Assembly: GCF_900177295.1 (NCBI RefSeq)
Contig: NZ_FWZX01000004.1
Coordinates: 124,001-188,000 of the forward strand
Source: Tistlia consotensis USBA 355
GTDB lineage: Bacteria; Pseudomonadota; Alphaproteobacteria; Kiloniellales; DSM-21159
Length of the DNA: 64,000 nt
Direction of reading: 5' to 3'
Below the pieces are notes generated by a model. The model was not told the DNA's origin and made no database searches. It worked only from the letters and a program-made list of their open reading frames with translations. Shown in pieces: positions 38,250-48,177 of the stretch (the first letter of the stretch is position 1; each line of letters starts with the position of its first letter). The position numbers and the translations under genes are program-made.

Positions 38250-38846
38250 ATGCCCGTTTCCCGCCTGCCGCTCGCCGGTCTCGCCCTGCTCTGCTGCCTG
38301 CTGCCCGGCGCCTGCTCGCCGACCGGGGCAGCCGTCGGCGCCGCCGCGACCGGCGGCCTCGCCGCCTCCAGCGAGAAGGGCTTCGCGGCCGCCGTCGACG
38401 ACGCGGCGATCCGCGCCGGCCTCAACGACCGCTTCTTCAAGAAGAACCTGGAGCTCTTCGCCGACGTCAACTTCGCGGTCGAGGAGGGCCGCGTGCTGCT
38501 GACCGGCGACGTGCCGACCCCGGCCGACGAGGTCGAGGCCGTGCGCCTCGCCTGGCAGCCCGAAGGCGTCAAGGAGGTGATCGACGAGCTGCGGGTGCGC
38601 GACGACAGCTCGCTGATCGACGCGGCCCGGGACCGCTGGATCGCGACCGAGCTCAAGGCCGACCTAGTGTTCGACCGCGAGGTCTCGGCCGTCAACTACT
38701 CGATCGAGGTGGTCAACGGCGTCGTCTACCTGCTCGGCGTCGCGCGCACGCAACAGGAGCTCGACACGATCGAGCGCTACGTCAAGCAGATCGCCTACGT
38801 GCAGGGCTTCGTCTCCTACGTCCACGTCCTGGAGCCGGCGAAGTGA
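38250..38846 (+). CDS. BON-domain lipoprotein, DolP-like
   Basis: A 198-residue outer-membrane lipoprotein candidate: signal peptide with lipobox PGAC (about residue 23), a Gly/Ala segment, then two BON domains (about 50-115 and 120-195) with LLTGDVPTPADEVEAVRLAWQ and VYLLGVARTQQELDTIERYVKQI. E. coli DolP (YraP) has the same double-BON layout and preserves outer-membrane integrity, and it lies in the same lpoA-yraN neighbourhood. The DnaA-associated diaA gene that separates them in E. coli is absent here. ATG 38250 was chosen because the signal peptide starts there. Confidence 0.85.
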   Translation: MPVSRLPLAGLALLCCLLPGACSPTGAAVGAAATGGLAASSEKGFAAAVDDAAIRAGLNDRFFKKNLELFADVNFAVEEGRVLLTGDVPTPADEVEAVRLAWQPEGVKEVIDELRVRDDSSLIDAARDRWIATELKADLVFDREVSAVNYSIEVVNGVVYLLGVARTQQELDTIERYVKQIAYVQGFVSYVHVLEPAK

Positions 38847-39697
38847 GCTGGTCGCCGGCCAGCGGGCGCGACGAGCTGGAGCGCCGCCTGCGCCGGGTCG
38901 GCGGCCAGGACGACCGGGAGATCGACCTGGCCGGCACCGCCCTGCTACTCGCCGCCCTCGAGGCGCCGCAGCAGCCGATCGAGCGCTACAGCCATCACCT
39001 GTCGCTGCTCGCCCGCGACACCGCCGACCTGGGCGGCGAGGCGGCGGGCGCCGGCGACCTGGAGGCGCGCGCGGCAGCGCTGCGCGCGGTGCTGGTCGGG
39101 CGCTACGAGTACGCCGGCGACGAGGAGACCTACGACGACCTGCAGAACGCCAACCTGATGCGGGTCATCGACCGGCGCCGCGGCCTGCCCGTGGCGCTCG
39201 CGATCCTCTGGCTGCATGCCGCCCGCGCCCAGGGCTGGGAGGCCGAGGGCGTCAACTTCCCGGGCCACTTCCTGATCCGCCTGCAGTGCGGCAGCCGGCG
39301 CCTGATCCTCGACCCCTTCCGCAGCGGCGACCCCCTGGGCCCGCAGGCCCTTCGCCAGCTGCTCAAGGCGGTGCGCGGCGAGGCCGCGGAGCTGGCGCCG
39401 GAGCACTACGCGGCCTGCGGCAACCGCGAGATCCTGCTGCGCCTGCAGAACAACATCAAGGTGCGCCGGCTGCGCGAGGGCGCCCTGGTACGCGCCCTCG
39501 AGGCGGTCGAGTCGATGCTGCTGCTCGACCCCGCCGAGGGGCCGCTGTGGCGCGAGGCCGGGCTGCTGCACATGCGGCTCGACAATCTGCGGGCGGCGAT
39601 CTTCGCCTTCGACAACTTCCTGGAGCTGGCGGCCGGCGATCCGCGGCGCGGCGAGGTCGCGACCCTGCTGGCCCGGCTGCGGGCCAGGCTCAACTAG
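38843..39697 (+). CDS. SirB1-family transglutaminase-like/TPR protein
   Basis: The 284-residue protein belongs to the SirB1 family: an N-terminal transglutaminase-like domain (about 30-190) with DLQNANLMRVIDRRRGLPVALAILWLHAAR, GWEAEGVNFPGHFLIRL and LILDPFRSGDPL, then a C-terminal TPR pair (about 200-284, NIKVRRLREGALVRALEAVESML). The usual transglutaminase cysteine is not evident, so catalysis is doubtful. The role of the family is unknown. GTG 38843 overlaps the stop of the BON gene (GTGA). Confidence 0.85.
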   Translation: MSWSPASGRDELERRLRRVGGQDDREIDLAGTALLLAALEAPQQPIERYSHHLSLLARDTADLGGEAAGAGDLEARAAALRAVLVGRYEYAGDEETYDDLQNANLMRVIDRRRGLPVALAILWLHAARAQGWEAEGVNFPGHFLIRLQCGSRRLILDPFRSGDPLGPQALRQLLKAVRGEAAELAPEHYAACGNREILLRLQNNIKVRRLREGALVRALEAVESMLLLDPAEGPLWREAGLLHMRLDNLRAAIFAFDNFLELAAGDPRRGEVATLLARLRARLN

Positions 39698-39808
39698 GCA
39701 CCTGCGCCGGAGCGGCACAGGCCCTGCCGCGTACCCGCTCTTTGCTTCCGCGCGCGGCGGTGCTACCGCTCTTTCCGCCTTCCGACCGACCAGCCGGGTG
39801 ACTGCGCC

Positions 39809-40777
39809 ATGAGCCTTGCCGTTGCGATCCAGATGGACCCGATCGAGGCCATCGACATCGACGCCGACTCGACCTTCGCCCTGGCGCTCGAGGCGACGCG
39901 GCGCGGCCACGGCCTCTATCACTACCTGCCGCGCGAGCTGGCCTTCCGCGACGGCCGGCTCTATGCCCACGCCCGGCCGCTCGAGGTCCGGCGCGTCAAA
40001 GGCGACCACTACAGCTTCGGCACGCCCGAGGTCCTCGACCTGGCGACGGTCGACGTCGTGCTGATGCGCCAGGACCCGCCCTTCGACATGGCCTACATCA
40101 CGGCGACCCACCTGCTGGAGCACGTCCATCCGGCGACCCTGGTGGTCAACGACCCGGCAAACGTCCGCAACGCGCCCGAGAAGCTGTTCGTCACGCACTT
40201 CCCGGACCTGATGCCGCCGACCCTGATCACCAGCCACCGCGAGGAGATCCGGGAGTTCCGCAGGAAGCACGGCGACCTGATCGTCAAGCCGCTCTACGGC
40301 AACGGCGGTGCCGGCGTGTTCCGCATCAAGCCGGACGACGAGAACCTCAACGCGCTGCTCGAGCTGTTCAGCCAGATGTTCCGCGAGCCGGTCATCGTGC
40401 AGAAATACCTGCCGGCGGTGCGCCAGGGCGACAAGCGCATCATCCTGGTCGACGGCGAGGCGGTCGGCGCGATCAACCGCATCCCGGCCGAGGGCGAGGC
40501 GCGCAGCAACATGCACGTCGGCGGCAAGGCGGTGCGGGACGTGCTGACCGCGCGCGACCGCGAGATCTGCGCGGCGATCGGCCCGGCGCTGCGCCAGCGC
40601 GGCCTGATCTTCGTCGGCATCGACGTGATCGGCGACTACCTGACCGAGATCAACGTCACCTCGCCGACCGGCATCCAGGAGATCGACCGCTTCGACGCCG
40701 CCAACCTCTCGGGCCTGATCTGGGACGCCATCGAGGGCCGCCTGGCCGGACGCACCGACCGCCGGCTGCCGGAGTAG
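39809..40777 (+). CDS. gshB: Glutathione synthetase
   Basis: GshB joins glycine to gamma-glutamylcysteine with ATP. The 322-residue prokaryotic-type enzyme starts [28 protein letters not shown] and shows [25 protein letters not shown], the ATP-grasp loop [16 protein letters not shown], the glycine-binding [17 protein letters not shown] and [21 protein letters not shown]. Length is standard. A GFA-type enzyme encoded just downstream may also use glutathione. Confidence 0.97.
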   Translation: MSLAVAIQMDPIEAIDIDADSTFALALEATRRGHGLYHYLPRELAFRDGRLYAHARPLEVRRVKGDHYSFGTPEVLDLATVDVVLMRQDPPFDMAYITATHLLEHVHPATLVVNDPANVRNAPEKLFVTHFPDLMPPTLITSHREEIREFRRKHGDLIVKPLYGNGGAGVFRIKPDDENLNALLELFSQMFREPVIVQKYLPAVRQGDKRIILVDGEAVGAINRIPAEGEARSNMHVGGKAVRDVLTARDREICAAIGPALRQRGLIFVGIDVIGDYLTEINVTSPTGIQEIDRFDAANLSGLIWDAIEGRLAGRTDRRLPE

Positions 40778-40857
40778 CCGCGCGGCCGCTGGCGGGCGGC
40801 GGCCGGGGCACCCATCTTGCCGATAGGACCGACCGTTCCGAGCCGGGAGATGCCGCG

Positions 40858-41358
40858 ATGCCGATGACCCTGGAAGGCGGCTGCCGCTGTGGCGCCGTCC
40901 GCTTCGCCGTCGAGAGCCACACGCCGCAGCCCTTCATGCGCTGCTACTGCAGCATCTGCCGCAAGACCGCGGGCGGCGGCGGCTATGCCATCAACCTGGC
41001 CGGGGTCTACCGGACCCTGAAGGTCGAGGGCCGCGAGGGGCGCGACGCGCTGGCCGTCTATCGCGCCGGGATCGAGCGCGGCGGCCGCTGCGAGATCAGC
41101 ACGGGCCAGCGCAACTTCTGCCGGCACTGCGCGAGCGCGCTCTGGCTCTACGACCCGAGCTGGCCGGAGCTGGTCCACCCCTTCGCCTCGGCGATCGACA
41201 GCGCGCTGCCGGTGCCGCCGGAGACGGTGCACATCATGCTGGCCGACAAGCCGTCCTGGGTGGTGCCGCAGATCGGCCCCGACGACGACTGCTTCGACGG
41301 CTATCCGGAGGAATCGATCGAGGCCTGGCACAAGAAGCGGGGCCTCTGGATCGACTGA
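40858..41358 (+). CDS. GFA (glutathione-dependent formaldehyde-activating)-family protein
   Basis: A 166-residue zinc protein with the GFA fold: CRCGAVRF at the N-terminus, CYCSICRK about 20 residues later and FCRHCASALW near the middle, giving the CxC, CxxC and CxxC cysteine sets. Family members bind glutathione-formaldehyde adducts or unrelated ligands, so the substrate is open. Position after gshB suggests, but does not prove, a link to glutathione. A GGGAG lies before the ATG. Confidence 0.85.
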   Translation: MPMTLEGGCRCGAVRFAVESHTPQPFMRCYCSICRKTAGGGGYAINLAGVYRTLKVEGREGRDALAVYRAGIERGGRCEISTGQRNFCRHCASALWLYDPSWPELVHPFASAIDSALPVPPETVHIMLADKPSWVVPQIGPDDDCFDGYPEESIEAWHKKRGLWID

Positions 41359-41375
41359 GGCGGGGGCTGCGGCGC

Positions 41376-42029
41376 TCAGTCGCTCGCCAGCACCAAGCGC
41401 TCGACCACCACCATGGCGGCGTCCTCGATCGCCGCGGCGGTATCGGCGAGCGAGGCACCTGTCGGCCGCGCGCCGGCGTCGAGCAGGCCGCACAGGCCGT
41501 GGAACAGGAAGGCCGCGGCGGCCCGCGCGTCGGGCAGCGACCAGGCACCGGCGCGGCCGCCGGCCGCCAGCAGCTCGGCCAGGCGCGCGACCGCGGCGTC
41601 GCCGCCGGCCGCCGCATAGTCGCGCGGCCCCTGGAACAGCAGCCGGCGCTGCCTGTCGCGGTCCAGGAAGACGCCGATCGTCACCGCGGTCCAGAGGCCG
41701 AGCCGGGCCGCGTGGTGGTTGGCCGGCAGTTCCCTGATCGCCACCTCGAGCTCGACGAGATAGCGCTCGACGAAGCGCCGGCGCAGGGCGTCGAGCAGCT
41801 CTTCCTTGGTCTTGAACTGCAGGTAGAAGGTGCCCTTGGCGACGCCCGCGGCGACGGTGATCTGCTCGACCGTCGTCGCCTCGATGCCCTGCTCCAGGAA
41901 CAGGGCCTCGGCAGCGGCCATCAGGTCGTCGCGGCGCTGCTCCGCCGGCTTGGTCCGCGGCTGACTCCCGGTCCGTCCTCTCGCCCGACCCCGGGCCGCG
42001 CCGCCGGGCGCGCTGCTCGCCTCGTCCAT
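41376..42029 (-). CDS. TetR/AcrR-family transcriptional regulator
   Basis: A 217-residue repressor-type protein. After a basic, disordered N-terminus (about 1-30) it has the TetR DNA-binding domain (about 31-80: AAEALFLEQGIEATTVEQIT and VAAGVAKGTFYLQFKTKEEL) and a helical ligand-binding domain with no recognisable subgroup features. Effector and targets cannot be inferred. It converges with the GFA gene and is followed upstream on the same strand by a secreted-protein gene about 100 nt away. Confidence 0.9.
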   Translation of the reverse strand: MDEASSAPGGAARGRARGRTGSQPRTKPAEQRRDDLMAAAEALFLEQGIEATTVEQITVAAGVAKGTFYLQFKTKEELLDALRRRFVERYLVELEVAIRELPANHHAARLGLWTAVTIGVFLDRDRQRRLLFQGPRDYAAAGGDAAVARLAELLAAGGRAGAWSLPDARAAAAFLFHGLCGLLDAGARPTGASLADTAAAIEDAAMVVVERLVLASD

Positions 42030-42131
42030 CCCGTTGCTCCCCCCGGATCGACGTTTCTAGCCGATCCTGGGGGAAAAGGCAGCAATCTTGAGGAGTGACC
42101 GGTGGTCACGAGCAATGGCGACGAGTGCCGA

Positions 42132-42608
42132 TCACTTCTGCTCGGCCGCCATCATCGCCTCGATCTCCTTCTGGTGCTGCTTGTAGAACTCGACGTTCTT
42201 CGGGTTGGCCTTGCTCTTGTCGATGTACTTGCCCTGCTGCGGATCGTCGCCGTACTTGACCACCATGCCGGCGCCGTACAGGGCGAGCGCCCCGACCAGG
42301 TACTCGCGGGCGGTCAGGCCGTGGGCGGCCATCAGCGCGTGGACCCCCGGCTTGGCGTCGAGCTGCGCGGCCAGGGCGTCGAGGTCCTTGGCCTTCTTGA
42401 AGTCGTCGGCGTCGAGGCTGGCCTTGACCCCCTTGGCCTCGGCGTCCCGGGTCAGGGCCTGGACCTGGCTGAGGTACCTGGTGGTCAGGGTGTAGTTCCG
42501 GATCGCGGCCTGGTCCTGCTCGGACAGCGCGGCGGCGGCCGGCAGCGCCAGCGCCGCCAGCATCACCAGGGCGGCGGCCAGGGCGGTCAATCGTTCGAGC
42601 GCTCGCAT
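42132..42608 (-). CDS. Secreted protein of unknown function
   Basis: From ATG 42608 the 158-residue product has a clear Sec signal peptide (MRALERLTALAAALVMLAAL, cleaved after about ALPAAAA). The mature part is helical and charged: LSEQDQAAIRNYTLTTRYLSQVQALTRD, then HGLTAREYLVGALALYGAGMVVKYGDDP, and a Lys/Glu-rich end. No catalytic motif is evident and I do not recognise the family. The frame is open to 42812, but that extension overlaps the divergent comM leader and lacks a signal sequence. Confidence 0.75.
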   Translation of the reverse strand: MRALERLTALAAALVMLAALALPAAAALSEQDQAAIRNYTLTTRYLSQVQALTRDAEAKGVKASLDADDFKKAKDLDALAAQLDAKPGVHALMAAHGLTAREYLVGALALYGAGMVVKYGDDPQQGKYIDKSKANPKNVEFYKQHQKEIEAMMAAEQK

Positions 42609-42802
42609 CGGGCTGGGTCCTTTCGCGGGGAGTGGCGGAGAGGCCGGCAGGCTCCGGCCCCGACATGTCCTCAATGTGGCGCGGCTCGCCCGGCTGTCGA
42701 GCCGGGATGCGCTTGCAACTGGCGCGTGCCCGGCCTTCGCGGCTAGACTGGCCCGGAACGGGACGGGAACGCCGGCCCGCAACGGCGCAGGAGGCGCGAC
42801 AG

Positions 42803-44323
42803 GTGGTCGCACGGGTCGGGACGGTGGCCTTCCAGGGCATCGAGGTGGTCGACGTCGACGTGCAGGTCCGCGTCGGCGGCGGGCTGCCGAACTTCCTGGT
42901 CGTCGGCCTGCCCGACAAGGCGGTCGCCGAGAGCCGCGAGCGGGTGCGCGGCGCCCTGGAGGCGATCGGCCTCGCCCTGCCGAGCGAGCGCATCGTCGTC
43001 AACCTGGCGCCGGCCGACCTGCTGAAGGAGGGCAGCCACTACGACCTGCCGATCGCCATCGCCCTGATGGCCGCGGTCGGCGTGCTGCCGCTCGACGAGG
43101 CGGCCGGGCTGGTCGCGCTCGGAGAGCTGTCCCTGGATGGCCGCCTCTCGCCGGTCGCCGGCGTGCTGCCGGCGGCGATCCACGCCGCGGCGAGCGGCCG
43201 CGCACTGGTCGTGCCGAAGGCGCAAGGGCCGGAGGCCGCCTGGGCCGAGGGCGTCGAGATCCTGGCGCCGGACTCGCTGATCGGCCTGGTCAACCACCTG
43301 AAGGGCGACCAGGTCCTGACCCCGCCGATGCCGCGCGTCGCCGAGCCGGCCGGCGCGCTGCCCGACCTCAAGGACATCAAGGGCCAGGAGAGCGCCAAGC
43401 GCGCCCTGGAGATCGCCGCCGCCGGCGGCCACAACCTCCTGATGATCGGCCCGCCGGGCAGCGGCAAGTCGATGCTGGCCCAGCGCCTGCCCGGCCTGCT
43501 GCCGCCGCTGACCCCGGCCGAGGCCCTGGAGGTCTCGATGCTGCACTCGGTCGCCGGGCAGCTGAAGAACGGCGCCCTGCTGCGCCGGCGGCCGTTCCGC
43601 GACCCGCACCACTCGGCCTCGCTGCCGGCCCTGGTCGGCGGCGGCCAGCGCGCCCGGCCGGGCGAGATCAGCCTCGCCCACCAGGGCGTGCTGTTCCTGG
43701 ACGAGCTGCCGGAGTTCGCACGCGGCACCCTGGAGGCGCTGAGGCAGCCAGTCGAGAGCGGCACGGTGACGGTCGCCCGCGCCGCCGCCCACGTCCGCTA
43801 CCCGGCGCGCTTCCAGCTGGTCGCGGCGATGAACCCCTGCCGCTGCGGCCACCTGGACGACGCGGGCCTCGCCTGCAACAAGGCGCCGCGCTGCGCCCTC
43901 GACTACCAGGGCAAGATCTCGGGGCCGCTGTTCGACCGCATCGATCTGCACGTCGAGGTGCCGGCGGTCAGCGCCGCCGACCTGTCGCTGCCGCCGCCGG
44001 CCGAGGACTCCGCCGCCGTCGCGGCGCGGGTCGCGGCCGCCCGGGCGATCCAGGTCGCGCGCTTCGCCGACCTCGGCCGGCCCGAGCTGACCAGCAACGC
44101 CCAGGCCGACGGCACGCTGCTGGAGACGATCGCCGAGCCCGACGCGGCCGGTCGGGAGCTGCTGACCCGGGCGGCGGAGCGCCTGAAGCTCTCGGCCCGC
44201 GGCTACCACCGCGTCCTGCGCGTCGCCCGCACCCTGGCCGACCTCGAGGGCGGCGGCCCGGTCACCCGCCTGCAGGTCGCCGAGGCCCTGACCTATCGCC
44301 GGATCGCGCCGAGCCGGAGCTAG
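42803..44323 (+). CDS. comM: ComM/YifB-family Mg-chelatase-like AAA+ ATPase
   Basis: ComM is a hexameric branch-migration helicase that supports integration of transforming DNA; YifB is the same family. The 506-residue protein has the N-terminal LonC-like domain (about 1-170, [31 protein letters not shown]), Walker [20 protein letters not shown], Walker [21 protein letters not shown], and [12 protein letters not shown] with zinc-type cysteines that distinguish the family. GTG 42803 has AGGAGG 8 nt upstream and gives [13 protein letters not shown] as expected; the longer open frame is spurious. There is no competence gene nearby. Confidence 0.94.
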   Translation: MVARVGTVAFQGIEVVDVDVQVRVGGGLPNFLVVGLPDKAVAESRERVRGALEAIGLALPSERIVVNLAPADLLKEGSHYDLPIAIALMAAVGVLPLDEAAGLVALGELSLDGRLSPVAGVLPAAIHAAASGRALVVPKAQGPEAAWAEGVEILAPDSLIGLVNHLKGDQVLTPPMPRVAEPAGALPDLKDIKGQESAKRALEIAAAGGHNLLMIGPPGSGKSMLAQRLPGLLPPLTPAEALEVSMLHSVAGQLKNGALLRRRPFRDPHHSASLPALVGGGQRARPGEISLAHQGVLFLDELPEFARGTLEALRQPVESGTVTVARAAAHVRYPARFQLVAAMNPCRCGHLDDAGLACNKAPRCALDYQGKISGPLFDRIDLHVEVPAVSAADLSLPPPAEDSAAVAARVAAARAIQVARFADLGRPELTSNAQADGTLLETIAEPDAAGRELLTRAAERLKLSARGYHRVLRVARTLADLEGGGPVTRLQVAEALTYRRIAPSRS

Positions 44324-44492
44324 CCCGGGACAACTTTTCGGCCCCGGCCGCCGGCCTGCCGCACGCGGAGACTGTAACGTTAACCGAAAACCAATCGGCC
44401 TGCTCGTATGTAGGCAGACGACGCCTGCGACGAGGCGACCGCACCGCCGTCGCATCTCCTTCCCGACGGGACCCTTTTTCGGGGGAAGAGCT
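44324..44492. other. Gap between comM and the soluble chemoreceptor
   Basis: A 169-nt non-coding stretch. It is less GC-rich than its surroundings in the middle and contains the palindromic block GTAACGTTAAC (44374-44384) followed by an A-rich ACCGAAAACCAATCGG. These could belong to the promoter or an operator of the downstream receptor gene. I see no flagellar sigma28-type match. Confidence 0.35.
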
Positions 44493-46577
44493 TTGAGTGC
44501 CATAGCCGAGCTGCTTCAGCGAAAGACGCCGCGCCGACGCCGGACCGCCGCCGAAGGCCCTGCGGCGGCCGCGCCGCCCGACGGCCTGCTCGAGCTGACC
44601 GAGGCAATCCGCCGCATCGTCGACGGCCAGCTCGACGCGCCGCTGCCGCCGCTGCCCACCAAGTCGCCCCTGCACGGCCACCTCGAACAGGTCGAGCGCC
44701 TGCGCGGCCGGCTCGCCTCCCTGACCCGCACCCTCGAGGAGCAGACCCTGGAGGAGGGCGCCTCCGAACGCCAGCGGCGCGAGGCCATGCGCGACCTCGC
44801 CGGCAGCTTCGAGGCCGTGGTCGCCGGCGCGATCGAATCGGTCGACGAGCACGTCTCGACCGCCCTCGAGGCCTCGGCCGACGCCGTCGCCCGGGTCGCC
44901 CAGGTCGCCTCGGCCACGACCCAGAGCTCGGCCGGCGTCGCCGAGATCGACCGGATGACCCAGCAGACCGCCGACCTGACCACCAGGATGGCCGAGCAGG
45001 CGCGAGTCGCCCATTCGACGACGACGGAGCTGGGCACGGCGGCCGAGGACGTGCTCGGCGTCGCCGACATCATCCAGGCCATCGCTGCCCAGACCAACCT
45101 GCTGGCGCTCAACGCCACCATCGAGGCCGCGCGGGCCGGCGAGGCCGGGCGCGGCTTCGCGGTGGTGGCCAGCGAGGTCAAGACCCTGGCCCAGCAGACC
45201 GCCGAGGCGACCGAGCGGGTGAAGAGCCTGATCGCGGCCGTGCAGTCGGCGGCCGGCCGGGTGACCGAGGCGACCGGCGCCATCGCCGGGGCGGTCGGCG
45301 AGCTGAGCGAGAACGCCCGGGTCGTCGCCTCCGCCGTCGTCGAGCAGAGCGCCGCCAACCGGGAGATCGCCGCCGGCTCCGAGGAGGCCTCGGCCAGGAT
45401 GCGGAGCTTCGAGGCGCGAATGGCGGACATCCGCGGCGGCGTCGAGCAGGTGCACCGCGGCGCCGGCGACTTCCTTTCGCAGATCCGGGCGGAGGCCGGC
45501 GTCTCCGCCGACGCGGTCACCTTCGGCCAGAGCGCCCCGCTGACCGGCGATGCCGCCGGGCTCGGCACCGCGATGCGCGACGGCATCGCGCTGGCCTTCG
45601 CCGAGATCAACGCCGCCGGCGGCAGCGGGGGCCGCCAGCTCCGGCTCGAAACGCTGGACGACGCCTACGACCCGGAGCGCACGCTCGCCAACGTCCGCAA
45701 GATGGTGCGCAGCGGCACGGTCTTCGGCCTGCTCGGTTCGGTCGGCACGCCGACCGCCAAGCTGGCCGAGCTGGTCGCCCGGGGCGGCGGCATTCCCTTC
45801 GTCGGGCCGGTCACCGGTGCCGGGTTCCTGCGCGATCCGGGGCTTCGCCACGTGCTGAACATCCGCGCCTCCTACCAGCAGGAGATCGACGCGCTGGTCG
45901 GCTGGATGACCGGCAGGGTCAAGGCCCGACGGCCGGCCCTGCTGCTGCAGGGCGACGCCTACGGCCAGACGGTGCTGAGCGCCCTGACCAGAGCCCTGCA
46001 GCCGCACGGCATCGCCCTCGCCGCGAGCGCCGCCTTCGACCGCCGGACCGCCGACGTCGGCCCGGCCTTCGAGGAGATCCGGCGGGCCGAGCCGGACCTG
46101 GTCTTCATAGCCGGGACCGCCAGGACGACGGCCGACTTCGTGCGTCTGGCCCGGGAGGGCGGCCTGGACTGCCCGCTCGCGACCATCTCCTTCGTCGGCA
46201 GCAACGACTTCGCCCGGCAGGTCGGGCCGGCCGGGGCCGGCGTGGTGATCAGCCAGGTCGTGCCGCTGCCGACCGACCGGCGCCAGCCGCTGGTCGCGCG
46301 CTATCTCGATGCCACCGACCGACTGGGCCTGTGCCGGCAGGCCGATTTCCAGTCGCTGGAAGGCTACGTGACCGGCCTCGCGGTCGGCGAGCTGCTGGCG
46401 GCGGCCGGGGAGCCGCTGACCCGCCCCGGCTTCCTGCAGACGGCGGCCGGCGCGCGCCGGGAGCTCGACATCGCCGGCTTCCGCCTCGCCTTCGGGCCGG
46501 ACTGCAACCAGGGCTCCGACCGGGTCTTCCTGACCGAGCTGCTGCCGGACGGCAGCTACCGGCCGGTCGAGGGCTGA
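44493..46577 (+). CDS. Soluble methyl-accepting receptor fused to a C-terminal periplasmic-binding-type sensor
   Basis: The 694-residue product joins two modules. Residues about 95-325 form a methyl-accepting signalling domain with an intact hairpin tip: [36 protein letters not shown] and [17 protein letters not shown] (tip about 193-243). Residues about 341-690 form a type-1 periplasmic-binding fold of the branched-chain amino-acid (Peripla_BP_6) kind: [38 protein letters not shown] and [16 protein letters not shown]. There is no signal peptide and no hydrophobic span of membrane length, so both parts should be cytoplasmic. Normally such sensors precede a membrane helix and the signalling domain. 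The start is TTG 44493 after GGGGGAAGAG. It should signal to CheA/CheW; ligand unknown. No che gene is adjacent. Confidence 0.85.
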   Translation: MSAIAELLQRKTPRRRRTAAEGPAAAAPPDGLLELTEAIRRIVDGQLDAPLPPLPTKSPLHGHLEQVERLRGRLASLTRTLEEQTLEEGASERQRREAMRDLAGSFEAVVAGAIESVDEHVSTALEASADAVARVAQVASATTQSSAGVAEIDRMTQQTADLTTRMAEQARVAHSTTTELGTAAEDVLGVADIIQAIAAQTNLLALNATIEAARAGEAGRGFAVVASEVKTLAQQTAEATERVKSLIAAVQSAAGRVTEATGAIAGAVGELSENARVVASAVVEQSAANREIAAGSEEASARMRSFEARMADIRGGVEQVHRGAGDFLSQIRAEAGVSADAVTFGQSAPLTGDAAGLGTAMRDGIALAFAEINAAGGSGGRQLRLETLDDAYDPERTLANVRKMVRSGTVFGLLGSVGTPTAKLAELVARGGGIPFVGPVTGAGFLRDPGLRHVLNIRASYQQEIDALVGWMTGRVKARRPALLLQGDAYGQTVLSALTRALQPHGIALAASAAFDRRTADVGPAFEEIRRAEPDLVFIAGTARTTADFVRLAREGGLDCPLATISFVGSNDFARQVGPAGAGVVISQVVPLPTDRRQPLVARYLDATDRLGLCRQADFQSLEGYVTGLAVGELLAAAGEPLTRPGFLQTAAGARRELDIAGFRLAFGPDCNQGSDRVFLTELLPDGSYRPVEG

Positions 46578-46590
46578 GCCGCGGCGCCGC

Positions 46591-46962
46591 CTACTTCTCC
46601 GGCGGCTTGATCATCCGGCCGAGGTCGCGGCCGGCGAAGATGTGCATGTGGAAGTGCGGCACTTCCTGGTGGGCGTCGACACCGTGGTTGGCCAGGATGC
46701 GATAGCCCTTGTCGACCACGCCGAGCTGCTCGGCGGCCTGCGCCACCGCCCGGTGGAAGCCGGCGATCTCGGCATCGCTCGCCCTGGCGTAGAAGTCGGC
46801 CGAGGAGAGCCAGGCGCCCTTCGGGATGACCAGGACATGGACCGGCGCCTGGGGCGCGATGTCGTGGAAGGCGAGGGCGTGCTCGGTCTCCAGCACCTTC
46901 CTGCAGGGGATCTCGCCGCGCAGGATCTTGGCGAAGACGTTGTTCTGGTCGTAGCCGGCCAT
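46591..46962 (-). CDS. HIT-family protein, HinT-like
   Basis: A 123-residue histidine-triad nucleotide hydrolase; HinT enzymes cleave AMP-NH2 and aminoacyl adenylates. It has FAKILRGEIPCRKVLETEHALAFHDI, APVHVLVIPKGAW, and the triad HFHMHIF near the C-terminus (in VPHFHMHIFAGRDLG). It is the last gene of the his cluster, 54 nt after hisE, an order seen in many alphaproteobacteria. It converges with the chemoreceptor gene (13-nt gap). Confidence 0.92.
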   Translation of the reverse strand: MAGYDQNNVFAKILRGEIPCRKVLETEHALAFHDIAPQAPVHVLVIPKGAWLSSADFYARASDAEIAGFHRAVAQAAEQLGVVDKGYRILANHGVDAHQEVPHFHMHIFAGRDLGRMIKPPEK

Positions 46963-47016
46963 GCTTCCCCCACAGGTTCGCTCCGAAGCCCTCGAAACGC
47001 AGCGAAAGGCTGCCGG

Positions 47017-47349
47017 TCACGAGCCCTTGCGGGCTGCCTTCTCGGCGATGCCGGACGTCCCCTCGCGCGCGGCCAATTTGGCCCAGACCTCCTCGGGGCG
47101 CAAGCCGTGGGCGGCCCAGAGCACCAGCAGGTGGTAGAGCAGGTCGGCGCTCTCCGCGGCCAGCGACTCGCGGCCCTCGGCGGTGGCGGCGATCACCGTC
47201 TCGACTGCCTCCTCGCCGACCTTCTGGGCGATCTTGTTCGGCCCCTTGGCGAACAGCTTGGCTGTGTAGGACGACGCCGGATCGGCGCCCTTGCGCGATT
47301 CGATGGTCGCGAAGAGCCGCTCCAGGACCTCGGCGGTCTCGCCGGTCAT
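47017..47349 (-). CDS. hisE: Phosphoribosyl-ATP pyrophosphatase
   Basis: HisE performs the second step of histidine synthesis, removing pyrophosphate from phosphoribosyl-ATP. The 110-residue MazG-like protein has [29 protein letters not shown] and a C-terminal [18 protein letters not shown], which hold the Glu/Asp metal ligands. It is a separate protein, not fused to HisI. The ATG overlaps the hisF stop by 4 nt, so the two are translationally coupled. Confidence 0.95.
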   Translation of the reverse strand: MTGETAEVLERLFATIESRKGADPASSYTAKLFAKGPNKIAQKVGEEAVETVIAATAEGRESLAAESADLLYHLLVLWAAHGLRPEEVWAKLAAREGTSGIAEKAARKGS

Positions 47350-48152
47350 GCCGCCGCTCCCGCCGTGCCGGACAGGGCAATCGGCCGCACCGGGATGCCG
47401 GCCGCCGCCATCGCCGCCTTGACCTCGGCGATCGAGATCTCGCCGTAGTGGAAGATCGAGGCGGCCAGCACGGCGGTCGCGTGGCCCTCCTTGATGCCCT
47501 GGACCATGTGCTCGAGCGTGCCGGCGCCGCCCGAAGCGATGACCGGCACGGTGATCGCGTCGGCGACGGCGCGGGTCAGCGGGATGTTGAAGCCCTGCTT
47601 GGTGCCGTCGCGGTCCATCGAGGTCAGCAGGATCTCGCCGGCGCCGTACTCGACCATGCGCCGGGACCAGGCGACGGCGTCGATGCCCGTGGCGTTGCGG
47701 CCGCCATGGGTGAAGATCTCGAAGCGGCCCTCGCCGTGCTCGCCGTCACCGACCCGCTTGGCATCGACCGCGACGACGATGCACTGGGTGCCGAACTTGT
47801 GGGCGGCGGCGCGCACGAAGTCGGGATCCTTCACCGCGGCGGTGTTGATCGAGACCTTGTCGGCGCCGGCCAGCAGCAGCTGGCGGATGTCGTCGAGCGT
47901 GCGCACGCCGCCGCCGACGGTCAGCGGCATGAAGCAGCGCTCGGCCGTCGCCCGCACCACGTCGAGCAGGATGCCGCGCTCCTCGTGGCTCGCCGTGATG
48001 TCGAGGAAGCAGAGCTCGTCGGCGCCGGCGGCGTCGTAGATCGCCGCCTGCTCCACGGGATCGCCGGCGTCGCGCAGGCCGACGAAGTTGATGCCCTTGA
48101 CGACGCGGCCATCCTTGACGTCGAGGCAGGGGATCACGCGCATCTTCAGCAT
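47346..48152 (-). CDS. hisF: Imidazole glycerol phosphate synthase, cyclase subunit
   Basis: HisF uses ammonia from HisH to form imidazole glycerol phosphate and AICAR. The 268-residue (beta/alpha)8 barrel shows [19 protein letters not shown] (catalytic Asp in CLDVKDG), [24 protein letters not shown], the second Asp in [14 protein letters not shown] and [14 protein letters not shown] 48152 (MLKMRVIPC) has a GAGG about 10 nt upstream; ATG 48143 is a shorter alternative. A perfect 31-bp inverted repeat lies between it and hisA. Confidence 0.96.
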   Translation of the reverse strand: MLKMRVIPCLDVKDGRVVKGINFVGLRDAGDPVEQAAIYDAAGADELCFLDITASHEERGILLDVVRATAERCFMPLTVGGGVRTLDDIRQLLLAGADKVSINTAAVKDPDFVRAAAHKFGTQCIVVAVDAKRVGDGEHGEGRFEIFTHGGRNATGIDAVAWSRRMVEYGAGEILLTSMDRDGTKQGFNIPLTRAVADAITVPVIASGGAGTLEHMVQGIKEGHATAVLAASIFHYGEISIAEVKAAMAAAGIPVRPIALSGTAGAAA

Positions 48153-48177
48153 GAAGGGGACCTCGTTGTGTGGTTCT

